NCBI GenBank assembly: GCA_964520525.1
Contig: CAZFNR010000006.1
Span: forward strand, 17,035 to 81,034
Source: JAJPXC01 sp964520525
GTDB taxonomy: Bacteria > Bacteroidota > Bacteroidia > Bacteroidales > Muribaculaceae
Reading direction: 5' to 3'
DNA: 64,000 nt
The notes beneath the pieces are model-generated. The model saw nothing but the letters and a program-made list of their open reading frames with translations, searched no databases and had not been told where the DNA came from. A program made the translations under genes and the position numbers. This document shows, piece after piece, positions 17,229 to 26,641 of this stretch. How positions within the stretch are numbered: position 1 is the first letter of the stretch; every line of letters begins with the position of its first letter.

Positions 17229-19140
17229 GGAGCTTGACCCCAATCGTTTGTCCACCAATCGATGGTTGCCCACATCTCTCAAAGAGATGAAAGCCCTTGG
17301 TTGGGACCATGTCGATGTTGTGCTGTTTTCAGGCGACGCCTACGTTGACCATCCATCGTTTGGAGCGGCCGTCATCGGACGCACTCTCCAGGCCAATGGC
17401 TACAATGTCGCTATCGTTCCGCAACCCAATTGGCAAGATGACCTGCGCGATTTCCGCAAATTCGGAAAACCGCGGTTGTTTTTCGGTATCTCGGCCGGGG
17501 CTATGGACTCCATGGTCAACCACTACACCGCCAACAGACGAAAACGCAGCGACGATGCCTACACCCCCGACGGACGCCACGGCGCAAGGCCCGATTATCC
17601 AACCATCGTATATTCCCGCATTCTCCGCAATCTATTCCCCGACACGCCCATCATCGCAGGCGGCATAGAAGCATCGATGCGACGGCTATCCCACTACGAC
17701 TATTGGCAAGACCGCCTCAGACCATCAATACTCCTTGACGCTCCGGTTGATATGCTCATCTATGGAATGGGGGAAAATCCTGTGGTCGAAATCGCCGGCA
17801 AACTCTCAGCCGGGCATCCTGTCAGTTCACTTACCGACATCCCGCAGACAGCAGTGCTACTTCCTGCCGATGTCGCGCCACAAGTTGATGACGCCGACAA
17901 CATTCTGCTCTCATCCTTTGAACGATGCCTTGCCGATAAAAAATCACAAGCCGCTAATTTTAAGCACATCGAACAGCAGTCTAACCGCGTCAACGGAAGC
18001 ATCCTTTGGCAACGTCATGCCGACAAAGTCGTGAAAATAAACCCCATGCTGCCACCCATGACCACGGCTCAGATTGACGCTTCATTCGATATGCCCTACA
18101 CCCGGCTTCCTCATCCACGCTATCGAGGAAGACGCATACCCGCGTTCGAGATGATAAAATTTTCGGTTAATATGCACCGGGGATGTTTCGGTGGTTGCGC
18201 ATTCTGCACCATCTCGGCGCATCAGGGCAAATTCATAGCTTCAAGAAGTAAAGAATCAATTTTGAGAGAAGTCAAGCAAGTTGTTGAGATGCCCGACTTT
18301 AAGGGTTATATCAGCGACCTTGGCGGGCCCTCGGCTAATATGTACCGAATGGGAGGAAAAGACACTACTATTTGCGAAAAATGCCTTCGCCCATCGTGTC
18401 TTCATCCCAATCCGTGCCCTAATCTCAACACCGACCACTCCCCGCTGTTAGAAATCTATCATGCGGTTGACGCTTTGCCCCAAGTGAAAAAATCATTTAT
18501 AGGTAGCGGCGTGCGCTATGACCTTTCGATGCACGTCACCGGCGACCCCGCAATCGATGCCGCCAACCGTCGTTACAACGAGGAATTGATTACTCGGCAC
18601 GTCTCCGGACGCTTGAAAGTCGCTCCCGAGCACACCGAGCCGTCAGTCCTGCAACTGATGCGCAAGCCATCTTTCGACAAGTTCTACGACTTCAAAAAAA
18701 TCTTTGACTCGGTGAATAGCCGCGAAGGGCTAAACCAACAGTTGATACCCTATTTCATCTCAAGCCATCCCGGTTGCCAAGAAATTGACATGGCACAGCT
18801 CGCCGTCAAGACCCGCCATCTCGATATGCGCCTTGAGCAGGTTCAGGATTTCACCCCTACCCCCATGACCCTCTCCACTGAGATTTTCTACACCGGTTAT
18901 CATCCCTACACCCTGCAGCGCATTTTCACGCCACGCACACCTGAGGAAAAGCTGGCGCAACGGAAATATTTCTTCTGGTACGACCGAGCCTACCGCCATG
19001 ACATTGCCGACTCCCTGCGTCGGCTCAACCGTCCCGACCTTTTAGCCGAACTGTTCCCGGGGCAACGTTTAGCCCCCGTCGGACGGAACCGCGCGGCGTC
19101 ACAGATAAAGCCACATAATAAATCAAAGAAAAGATATTGA
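17218..19140 (+). CDS. YgiQ-family radical SAM protein
   Basis: A 640-residue member of the YgiQ (UPF0313) family. An N-terminal B12-binding-like Rossmann region is followed by the radical SAM core with the iron-sulfur motif in HRGCFGGCAFC (CxxxCxxC, about residue 325). A second Cys-rich segment (CEKCLRPSCLHPNPCPN) and a C-terminal YgiQ-specific domain complete it. The biochemical reaction of YgiQ is not established to my knowledge. The start is placed at the first of two adjacent ATGs overlapping the uvrB stop. Its stop is close to dnaE. The short basic tail (NKSKKRY) is typical. Confidence 0.9.
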   Translation: MMNKELDPNRLSTNRWLPTSLKEMKALGWDHVDVVLFSGDAYVDHPSFGAAVIGRTLQANGYNVAIVPQPNWQDDLRDFRKFGKPRLFFGISAGAMDSMVNHYTANRRKRSDDAYTPDGRHGARPDYPTIVYSRILRNLFPDTPIIAGGIEASMRRLSHYDYWQDRLRPSILLDAPVDMLIYGMGENPVVEIAGKLSAGHPVSSLTDIPQTAVLLPADVAPQVDDADNILLSSFERCLADKKSQAANFKHIEQQSNRVNGSILWQRHADKVVKINPMLPPMTTAQIDASFDMPYTRLPHPRYRGRRIPAFEMIKFSVNMHRGCFGGCAFCTISAHQGKFIASRSKESILREVKQVVEMPDFKGYISDLGGPSANMYRMGGKDTTICEKCLRPSCLHPNPCPNLNTDHSPLLEIYHAVDALPQVKKSFIGSGVRYDLSMHVTGDPAIDAANRRYNEELITRHVSGRLKVAPEHTEPSVLQLMRKPSFDKFYDFKKIFDSVNSREGLNQQLIPYFISSHPGCQEIDMAQLAVKTRHLDMRLEQVQDFTPTPMTLSTEIFYTGYHPYTLQRIFTPRTPEEKLAQRKYFFWYDRAYRHDIADSLRRLNRPDLLAELFPGQRLAPVGRNRAASQIKPHNKSKKRY

Positions 19141-19157
19141 CCTCTCACCTTCATCCG

Positions 19158-22100
19158 ATGCAACCATTCGTACACCTCCACGTCCACTCACAATACTCCG
19201 TCCTCGACGGTCAGGCATCCATCAAAGCTCTCGTCGACAAAGCAATCGCCGACGGGATGCCGGGATTGGCGCTCACCGACCACGGCAATATGTTTGGCAT
19301 AAAGGAATACTTCAACTACGTCAACAAAAAGAACAAGGAGTTTCCCGAAGGCAAAAAGTTCAAACCCATTTTTGGCTGCGAAATGTATGTAGCCAATAAA
19401 TCTCGGTTTGAACATACCGACAAGCGCGACACGGGTCGACATCTTATTGTGCTCGCCAAAAACGAAAAAGGCTACCACAACCTCATCAAAATCGTCTCTC
19501 AGGCTTGGACTGAGGGTTTTTACTCTCACCCCCGCACCGACAAAGACGCACTTGCCGCCCACAGCGAAGGGCTGATTGTTTGCTCAGCCTGTCTCGGTGG
19601 CGAGATTCCTCGCCTCATTCAGGACGGAGAGCTTGAAGAAGCCGAGCGACAAGTGCTTTGGTTCAAGAAAGTGTTCGGCGATGACTACTACATCGAGTTG
19701 CAACGTCACAAAGCCACTGTCCCACGCGCCAACCATGAAGTATACCCCATTCAGGAAAAAGTCAACGAAGTTTTGGTTTCTCTCGCACGCAAGCACGATA
19801 TAAAAATCATTTGCACCAACGACGTTCACTTTGTCAACGAGGACGACGCCGAAGCCCACGACCGGCTCATCTGTATTTCCACAGCTAAATACCTCGCCGA
19901 TGAAAAGCGTATGCTCTATACCAAGCAGGAATGGATGAAGACAACACAGGAGATGAACCAACTGTTTGCCGACATCCCGGAGGCCCTTAGCAATACCCTC
20001 GAAATCCTCGATAAGGTTGAGACGTACTCCATCGACCACGGCCCTATAATGCCGACCTATGAGATTCCCGCTGAATTTGGTTCAGAAGAGGAATACCGCC
20101 GACGACTCACCGACAAAGATATTTTTGACGAGTTCACCCGTGACGAAAACGGCAACGTGGTCTTGTCACAGGAAGATGCCGAGGCAAAGATTAAAAAACT
20201 TGGCGGATATGAAAAACTATACCGCATCAAATTTGAAGCCGACTACTTGAAAAAGCTCGCTTACGAGGGCGCGGCAAGGCGTTACGGCTCCCCATTGTCA
20301 CCCGAGCTTAACGAACGCATCAAGTTTGAGCTGCACATAATGAAAACGATGGGTTTCCCCGGTTACTTCCTCATTGTGCAAGACTTCATTAACACTGCCC
20401 GCAACAAACTCGGAGTCAGTGTCGGCCCGGGACGCGGTTCCGCCGCCGGCTCGTGCGTGGCCTACTGCTTGGGTATTACTCAAATCGACCCTGTGAAATA
20501 TGACCTGCTGTTTGAACGTTTCCTCAACCCTGACCGCATCTCACTCCCCGATATCGACATCGACTTCGACGATGACGGACGAGCCGACGTGCTCAACTAT
20601 GTGACGCAAAAATACGGCGAGGAGAAAGTCGCTCATATCATCACCTATGGAACCATGGCGGCTAAATCAGCCATCAAGGATGTCGCGCGTGTCGAACAGC
20701 TACCCTTGTCTGAGAGTGACCGCCTGACCAAGCTTATCCCGCCACATATGCCCGTGGTCAACGGGAAAGAGCTTAAACCCAATCTAAAGAACTGCTACGA
20801 GCATCTCCCGGAGTTCAAGGCAGAATTGTCGAGCGGAAACCCCCTGATTGTCGAGACGCTGCAATACGCCCGGCAGCTTGAGGGGAACGTACGCAACACC
20901 GGCGTTCACGCTTGCGGTGTCATCATATGCCGTGATGATGTGACCGATTGGGTTCCCGTCAGCACCGCAACCGACAAAAAAGACGGACGCTTACTCGTCA
21001 CTCAGTACGAAGGTTCGGTTATCGAGGAGACCGGTCTCATAAAGATGGACTTCCTCGGGTTGAAAACACTGTCTATCATAAAAGAAGCGTTGGCCAACAT
21101 AAAGCTGACGCGCGGAATAGATGTTGATATTGACAACATCCCAATCGACGACCCAAAGACCTATCAGCTATATTGCGATGGACGCACCACGGGGACTTTC
21201 CAGTTCGAGTCAAAAGGTATGCAGAAGTATCTCCGCGAGCTTCAGCCGTCGACATTTGAGGACCTAATCGCCATGAACGCCCTCTATCGTCCGGGGCCTA
21301 TGGACTATATCCCCGACTTTATTGCCCGAAAGCACGGCAAGTCACCGATTGTCTATGACATTCCTGTGATGGAGAAATACCTCAAAGACACATACGGTGT
21401 CACGGTCTATCAAGAGCAAGTCATGCTACTGTCACGACTTTTGGCCGACTTCACTCGCGGCCAGAGCGACACCCTGCGTAAGGCTATGGGTAAGAAACTC
21501 ATAGACAAAATGAACGCACTGAAATCGCTGTTTTTGGAAGGAGGTCAGCGTAATGGCCACGACCCAAAGGTGCTTGAGAAAATATGGGCCGACTGGGAGA
21601 AATTCGCATCCTACGCATTCAACAAGAGCCACGCCACTTGCTACAGTTGGGTGGCCTTCCAAACCGCATACTTAAAGGCTAATTACCCTGCCGAGTATAT
21701 GGCTGCCGTCTTGAGCCGCAACTTCTCTGACATTACGAAGCTAACGGGCTTTATGGACGAGTGCAAATCAATGCACATCCCCGTCAAAGGGCCGGATGTC
21801 AACGAAAGTTTCAGCAAGTTCGGTGTCGACACCCATGGCAACATTCGTTTCGGTCTTTCCGCGATTAAAGGCGTTGGTGAGAATATCGTCGAGGAGATTA
21901 TCAAGGTTCGCAAAGAAGGGGGAGCGTTTGAATCAATCTACGACTTCGTTGAGAGGGTGCCCATGACGTTCATGAACCGGCGCATACTCGAATCGCTTGC
22001 ATTGGCAGGGGCGTTTGACTGTTTCACTGATATTAAGCGTGAGGATTTTTTTGAGAAAGACCACCGTGACGAAAGTCTGTCGGAGCAACTGATGCGCTAC

Positions 22101-22865
22101 GGACAACTGTTTCAAAACGCGACCCAGCGTCAGGAAGCATCACTGTTTGGAGACGAGGACATAACATTCAACACAGCAGGAAGACCGCCAATAAAACCAG
22201 CTGTCAGTTGGGTAGACGCCGTTAAACTTGAAAAAGAGCGCGAACTCGTTGGGATGTATCTCTCCGCACATCCGCTCGACCCGTACTACATGGAACTTAC
22301 CTACGGATGCTCCGCAAGCATCAAGAGCAAAAACGAGATTGTCCCCGCCGAAAACGAAGGCCGGGAAATAGCCTTCGGCGGAATGGTCGTGGAATTTATA
22401 TCTCGCCCGGCACGCAATGGCGGCAACTTCGGAATCATGAAAATCGAGGACTATACCGGCTCTACCGAGATACGTCTGTTCGGTCAAAACTATATTGACT
22501 TCGCAAACTACGGTAAACCGGGGACCCCGATACTCGTCACCGGGAAATTCGCCCGTCGCTTTCGCACATCCGACGTCGAATTTTCTTTGACAAACATACG
22601 GCTCCTTGAAGATGTCCGCGGCCATCTAATCAAAGGGGTGACCATCAATCTGTTAAAAAGTCAAGCCACCGAACAGCTACGTTCGCTAATCGACGAGCAG
22701 ATGAAATCATCCACCAACGACCGGGGGCAACTCAATTTCCGCATTTACGACCCCGACATTAACCGCTCGGTACTGTTGTCATCAGGGCTGAAAATCCCGG
22801 TTAACCGCCGTCTGGTCAATATGCTCGACGAAATGGAGTTTGAATACACAATCGAAAAAAACTAA
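19158..22865 (+). CDS. dnaE: DNA polymerase III alpha subunit
   Basis: The 1235-residue replicative polymerase catalytic subunit. The N-terminal PHP domain begins with HLHVHSQYSVLDG and DHGNMFG. The C-family polymerase core includes GPGRGSAAGS and the catalytic aspartates in LPDIDIDFDDDGR (about residues 465-477), followed by KKDG-containing palm/finger segments. The C-terminal part has the helix-hairpin-helix region (GVGENIVEEI) and an OB-fold (about 1000-1090). I start at ATG 19158 (MQPFVHLHVHSQYS); an in-frame TTG overlapping the upstream stop would add seven residues not typical of the family. Confidence 0.97.
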   Translation: MQPFVHLHVHSQYSVLDGQASIKALVDKAIADGMPGLALTDHGNMFGIKEYFNYVNKKNKEFPEGKKFKPIFGCEMYVANKSRFEHTDKRDTGRHLIVLAKNEKGYHNLIKIVSQAWTEGFYSHPRTDKDALAAHSEGLIVCSACLGGEIPRLIQDGELEEAERQVLWFKKVFGDDYYIELQRHKATVPRANHEVYPIQEKVNEVLVSLARKHDIKIICTNDVHFVNEDDAEAHDRLICISTAKYLADEKRMLYTKQEWMKTTQEMNQLFADIPEALSNTLEILDKVETYSIDHGPIMPTYEIPAEFGSEEEYRRRLTDKDIFDEFTRDENGNVVLSQEDAEAKIKKLGGYEKLYRIKFEADYLKKLAYEGAARRYGSPLSPELNERIKFELHIMKTMGFPGYFLIVQDFINTARNKLGVSVGPGRGSAAGSCVAYCLGITQIDPVKYDLLFERFLNPDRISLPDIDIDFDDDGRADVLNYVTQKYGEEKVAHIITYGTMAAKSAIKDVARVEQLPLSESDRLTKLIPPHMPVVNGKELKPNLKNCYEHLPEFKAELSSGNPLIVETLQYARQLEGNVRNTGVHACGVIICRDDVTDWVPVSTATDKKDGRLLVTQYEGSVIEETGLIKMDFLGLKTLSIIKEALANIKLTRGIDVDIDNIPIDDPKTYQLYCDGRTTGTFQFESKGMQKYLRELQPSTFEDLIAMNALYRPGPMDYIPDFIARKHGKSPIVYDIPVMEKYLKDTYGVTVYQEQVMLLSRLLADFTRGQSDTLRKAMGKKLIDKMNALKSLFLEGGQRNGHDPKVLEKIWADWEKFASYAFNKSHATCYSWVAFQTAYLKANYPAEYMAAVLSRNFSDITKLTGFMDECKSMHIPVKGPDVNESFSKFGVDTHGNIRFGLSAIKGVGENIVEEIIKVRKEGGAFESIYDFVERVPMTFMNRRILESLALAGAFDCFTDIKREDFFEKDHRDESLSEQLMRYGQLFQNATQRQEASLFGDEDITFNTAGRPPIKPAVSWVDAVKLEKERELVGMYLSAHPLDPYYMELTYGCSASIKSKNEIVPAENEGREIAFGGMVVEFISRPARNGGNFGIMKIEDYTGSTEIRLFGQNYIDFANYGKPGTPILVTGKFARRFRTSDVEFSLTNIRLLEDVRGHLIKGVTINLLKSQATEQLRSLIDEQMKSSTNDRGQLNFRIYDPDINRSVLLSSGLKIPVNRRLVNMLDEMEFEYTIEKN

Positions 22866-22896
22866 CCGTTAATTTTTAAATACAATCAAAAAAACT

Positions 22897-23220
22897 ATGG
22901 CATTTCAATTTACCGACGCTAACGTTGAGGAAATCATAGCCTCAGGAAAACCAGTAATCATTGACTTCTGGGCGACTTGGTGCGGCCCATGCATGGCAAT
23001 GAGTCCCATTGTTGACGAATTGGCAGAGGAATACGATGGGAAAGTCGTCATCGGGAAATATAATGTTGACGAGGAGAGCGACCTCAGCAGCAAGTATCGC
23101 ATCATGTCAATCCCGACATTCCTGTTCTTCAAGGACGGCAAAAAAGTCGACATACGTCTTGCAGGGTCTCAATCCAAGGCCACACTCGAAGCCAAAATCC
23201 AAGAGCTTCTCTCACTCTAA
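22897..23220 (+). CDS. trxA: Thioredoxin
   Basis: A 107-residue cytoplasmic thioredoxin with the active site WCGPC (Cys29, Cys32), the cis-proline in SIPTFLFFKDG, and no signal peptide. It reduces protein disulfides with electrons from thioredoxin reductase. It lies 31 nt after dnaE and before a bidirectional terminator, so it is probably the last gene of this plus-strand cluster. Confidence 0.96.
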   Translation: MAFQFTDANVEEIIASGKPVIIDFWATWCGPCMAMSPIVDELAEEYDGKVVIGKYNVDEESDLSSKYRIMSIPTFLFFKDGKKVDIRLAGSQSKATLEAKIQELLSL

Positions 23221-23251
23221 AAAACCCATAAGAGACCTGTCTCAACAAAAA

Positions 23252-23276
23252 AACCGGGCGTTGCCCGGTTTTTTTT
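23252..23276 (+). terminator. Bidirectional terminator between trxA and ribBA
   Basis: AACCGGGC (23252-23259) pairs with GCCCGGTT (23263-23270) with a GTT loop. A-rich sequence precedes and seven T follow, so it can stop transcription of both convergent genes. Confidence 0.92.
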
Positions 23277-23277
23277 G

Positions 23278-24492
23278 TTACTCTACTTCATGGAGGTCAT
23301 GCCCCATGCGGTCTTTTTTAGTGTGCATATAAAAACGGTTGAAATCATTTGGAGTGACCTCTATTGGCACATTCTCAACAATCTCAAGGCCATACCCTTC
23401 AAGTCCTTTGCGTTTTACCGGATTGTTGGTCAAGAGCCTCATCTTTGTGATACCGAGAGCGTTGAGTATTTGCGCGCCCACTCCATAGTCGCGTTCATCC
23501 GCCTTATGTCCGAGGTGGATGTTGGCTTCTACCGTATCAAGCCCCTCCTCCTGCAGCTTATAAGCCTTTATCTTATCCATCAGACCTATTCCGCGGCCCT
23601 CTTGATTGAGATAGACGAGCGCGCCGCGACCCTCTTTTTCAATCATCTCCAATGCCTTGTGGAGTTGTTCGCCGCAGTCACATCGTTTTGAGCCGAAAAT
23701 ATCACCGGTAGCGCACGACGAGTGTACCCTCACCAGCACAGGCTCGCCAGGTTGCCAATCACCCTTTATGACTGCTATATGCTCAAGTCCGTTGCTTTTT
23801 TGTCTGAATGGTATCAAGCGGAAGTGACCATAGCCTGTGGGCATATCCACCTCAACACCCTTCTCCACGAGGCTTTCACGCTTTAGGCGATATGCTATGA
23901 GGTCTCTTATTGAAATCAGCTTTAACCCCCATTCGTCAGCGCGACGGCGCAACTCGGGCAAGCGAGCCATCGAGCCGTCGTCGCTCATTATCTCCATCAA
24001 AGCCGCTGCCGGCTGAAGACCCGACAAGCGGGACAAGTCAACGGCAGCCTCGGTGTGACCCGCACGCCGCAACACCCCTTGGTCCTGGGCATAGAGCGGA
24101 TTTATATGGCCGGGGCGGCCGAATGTCGCCGGGGTCGACCCGGGGTCGGCAAGAGCGCGGATAGTGGCGCAGCGGTCATGGATTGACACCCCGGTCGAAC
24201 ACCCCTCAAGTTTGTCGACCGTGACCGTGAACGGCGTACCTAAAACCGACGTGTTGTCAGCCACCTGGACAGGCAAGTCAAGTTCCTGTGAGCGCGAAAT
24301 GGTAATTGGAGCGCAAAGCACCCCGCGGGCGTTTTTCAACATGAAATTAACCTGTTCAGGGGTGATTTTTTCCGCAGCGACAATCAAGTCGCCCTCATTC
24401 TCGCGGTCCGCATCATCAACCACGATTACCATTTTGCCCTCGCGGAAATCTTCAAGGGCCTCCTCTATTGAGTCAAGATGGATGTCACTCAT
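23278..24492 (-). CDS. ribBA: Bifunctional DHBP synthase / GTP cyclohydrolase II (RibBA)
   Basis: A 404-residue fusion catalysing two entry steps of riboflavin synthesis. The N-terminal RibB half (about 1-200) makes 3,4-dihydroxy-2-butanone 4-phosphate from ribulose 5-phosphate: DDADRENEGDLIVAAE and the HTEAAVDL motif are present. The C-terminal RibA half (about 205-404) opens GTP: the zinc cysteines are in SSCATGDIFGSKRCDCGEQL, and GRGIGL follows. It lies 47 nt after the LptF/G-like permease on the same strand. I saw no FMN riboswitch in that gap. Confidence 0.96.
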   Translation of the reverse strand: MSDIHLDSIEEALEDFREGKMVIVVDDADRENEGDLIVAAEKITPEQVNFMLKNARGVLCAPITISRSQELDLPVQVADNTSVLGTPFTVTVDKLEGCSTGVSIHDRCATIRALADPGSTPATFGRPGHINPLYAQDQGVLRRAGHTEAAVDLSRLSGLQPAAALMEIMSDDGSMARLPELRRRADEWGLKLISIRDLIAYRLKRESLVEKGVEVDMPTGYGHFRLIPFRQKSNGLEHIAVIKGDWQPGEPVLVRVHSSCATGDIFGSKRCDCGEQLHKALEMIEKEGRGALVYLNQEGRGIGLMDKIKAYKLQEEGLDTVEANIHLGHKADERDYGVGAQILNALGITKMRLLTNNPVKRKGLEGYGLEIVENVPIEVTPNDFNRFYMHTKKDRMGHDLHEVE

Positions 24493-24539
24493 ATATTTTT
24501 ATATCATTTTTCAGTTTAAAACTATAAAACAAGTTCTCT

Positions 24540-26462
24540 TTATAAATCGTTTGACTTAACCAGCAACGATTCAAGCTCTTTATCCACCGCCAATGTGCGT
24601 TTAAGTTTTGACACAAGCGATTTTCTAAAATGCTCGCCAAAGATATAAAGCGGCAGACCTACCGGGAAAACCACTGCGGCGCAGATACCGACCCAACGAT
24701 TACCAAACGGATGCAACACTCCGAAATCGCTGACGACGGGATAATCCGACAGTTTGTTGACCACTATCTTCTCTCGCGTGTTGGCGATATAATTTATGAC
24801 ACGGTTCATCTGCGCGTCGACTGCCTTGATTTGCCCTGAATCAAGACCGGTGGTGAGATACGACAAGTAGCTTGGTCTTTTAGATGCCGCGCTTAGAAGC
24901 TCAACCGCCATGCTATCGAGCTCCGTTAGCCCTTTGACAGCCACTTCCGGCACTACATCCTCCATAGCGACCTCTTTAAGTTCATAATGCCTGGTGATAT
25001 GCAGGCCTAACAACCGGGTGAAGAAATTGACATACGCGTCCTTATTGAACACAGCCGAGTCATTCATAGCCTTATACGTGAAAAACACACCTAACGGCAG
25101 CAGCACCGCCGAACTTAACCACATACCTTCCCAAACCTCCAAACGCCCCTCACGAGCCATCTTGTATCCCGTGTTGTCTATGATATAGTAGACTATAAAC
25201 AGCAGCACGGAAATGACAAGCGGCGTACCGAGACCACCTTTGCGTATGATGGCCCCTAACGGCGCGCCTATGAAGAAAAATATGATGCAGGCAAACGACA
25301 GCGTAAACTTCTTCTGAAGCTCAATCCCGTGGCGTCTTATTGTCTTGCGGTCATCGCTCATTGAGAAACTTTTATACTCATAGTCCTGTTTCGCACGCTT
25401 CGCCTTAATGAGAGCTTGCATGTAATAGCTGCGGGCAAACGCCCCCTCCTTCGCGTTTATTATCGAATCAAGATTTAACGGCGACTCAAGAACGACAGGT
25501 TTCTGCGGCACCTTCACAATCTCCCCGTTTCGGTACTCTTGCTTATAGCGGTCTATTCCAAAGTAAGGTATCTCCTTTATTGATTTGGCATACGAGTCAC
25601 CGACGCTGTCAACGCGTGCGCTCACCGAGTCTATTGTGGCCTGCAACTCTGCCATGTTCTTGCCCACATATTGGTTTCGCATACCGCTCTCATCCATACG
25701 GTTGAAATTAGCGTCGAATGCCACCATTATACGCTTCTCGTCAAACGACTCGCGACGATAAGGCATATTACCCGCTCCGGCGCCGCCTTGCTGCTCGCGC
25801 AGGTTCTCAAATTGCGCTCCGTGATGCAGAATTAAAAACAGGTGCGTCTGGTCTTCGGTCATCGACATTCGTCCCGAATCCGCCAAAAGCACGCGGGCAT
25901 TATCAAAGCCTCTCGACGTGTCATAAATCATTACATCATAGAGTGAACCGCTCTCTGAATCTTTTGACTTCACATATATGTTAAAACCCGGCAATTGGTC
26001 ATAAAACACACCCTCGGGAATTTCTACCTCAGGCGATTTCTGACGCATTGAATAAAGTAGAGTCCACATTTTAGTCTGCGCCACAGGCAAGACATTGTTC
26101 TGGAAGAAAAACGCACCGATGGCTATGAGCACCATCAGCACTATCAGCGGTTTCATCGTTTTCAGCAACGAGATTCCCGCCGCTTTCAAAGCCGTGAGTT
26201 CAAACCGTTCACCGAGATTTCCGAAAGTCATCAACGACGCGAGCAATATAGCCAACGGCAACGCCATCGGAACCATCGTCAACGCCGCATAAAAAAACAG
26301 CTCTGCTATCACACTGATTTCAAGCCCTTTTCCGACGAGATCATCAATATATCGCCACAGGAATTGCATCAGCACGATGAACAGGCATATAAAAAACGTC
26401 ATAAGAAACAGAGGCAAAAAGCTCTGAAGCATGAACGTGTATAATCGCTTTATCTTAAACAT
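24540..26462 (-). CDS. LptF/LptG-family permease (YjgP/YjgQ)
   Basis: A 640-residue permease of the lipopolysaccharide export ABC transporter family. The N-terminal three helices (about 12-35, 55-85, 100-125) contain FLWRYIDDLVGKG and the coupling segment GERFELTALKAAGISLL. A periplasmic beta-jellyroll domain follows, then C-terminal helices (about 385-470: FIGAPLGAIIRKGG). It is much longer than E. coli LptF because of an inserted charged segment and a C-terminal extension of about 170 residues with one further hydrophobic stretch. Which of LptF or LptG it corresponds to is uncertain. It is the first gene before ribBA. Confidence 0.87.
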   Translation of the reverse strand: MFKIKRLYTFMLQSFLPLFLMTFFICLFIVLMQFLWRYIDDLVGKGLEISVIAELFFYAALTMVPMALPLAILLASLMTFGNLGERFELTALKAAGISLLKTMKPLIVLMVLIAIGAFFFQNNVLPVAQTKMWTLLYSMRQKSPEVEIPEGVFYDQLPGFNIYVKSKDSESGSLYDVMIYDTSRGFDNARVLLADSGRMSMTEDQTHLFLILHHGAQFENLREQQGGAGAGNMPYRRESFDEKRIMVAFDANFNRMDESGMRNQYVGKNMAELQATIDSVSARVDSVGDSYAKSIKEIPYFGIDRYKQEYRNGEIVKVPQKPVVLESPLNLDSIINAKEGAFARSYYMQALIKAKRAKQDYEYKSFSMSDDRKTIRRHGIELQKKFTLSFACIIFFFIGAPLGAIIRKGGLGTPLVISVLLFIVYYIIDNTGYKMAREGRLEVWEGMWLSSAVLLPLGVFFTYKAMNDSAVFNKDAYVNFFTRLLGLHITRHYELKEVAMEDVVPEVAVKGLTELDSMAVELLSAASKRPSYLSYLTTGLDSGQIKAVDAQMNRVINYIANTREKIVVNKLSDYPVVSDFGVLHPFGNRWVGICAAVVFPVGLPLYIFGEHFRKSLVSKLKRTLAVDKELESLLVKSNDL

Positions 26463-26486
26463 CAGCTACCAATCTGATTCACCACG

Positions 26487-26518
26487 CGAATTTACGCAAA
26501 AAACCCCGATTCCGCAAT
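26487..26518 (-). promoter_or_regulatory. Possible promoter of the LptF/G-like gene and ribBA
   Basis: On the minus strand ATTG (26515-26518), a 20-nt spacer, then TAAATTCG (26487-26494). Each box differs from the Bacteroidetes consensus at one position (ATTG for TTTG, TTCG for TTTG). Confidence 0.4.
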
Positions 26519-26585
26519 TTCCTCCTCCACCCGCCTATAAACATCCACTCCCCCCCTCTATCCGATATATTAAATCTATATACAC

Positions 26586-26619
26586 ACAAAAAGCCGCGGT
26601 CTAATTTAGGCCGCGGCTT
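26586..26619 (-). terminator. Terminator of the PCMD/T9SS protein gene
   Basis: AAGCCGCGG (26591-26599) pairs with CCGCGGCTT (26611-26619), with further CTA/TAG pairing in the loop. Read on the minus strand it is followed by TTTTTG. Confidence 0.88.
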
Positions 26620-26641
26620 CACTAAACTATTCTGCCGGGAA

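Noticed and set aside
19137..19157. TTG start for dnaE overlapping the upstream stop codon
   Set aside because: The ATG at 19158 gives the conserved DnaE N-terminus directly.
24493..24539. FMN riboswitch before ribBA
   Set aside because: The gap is 47 nt, too short for this element, and follows directly on an upstream gene.
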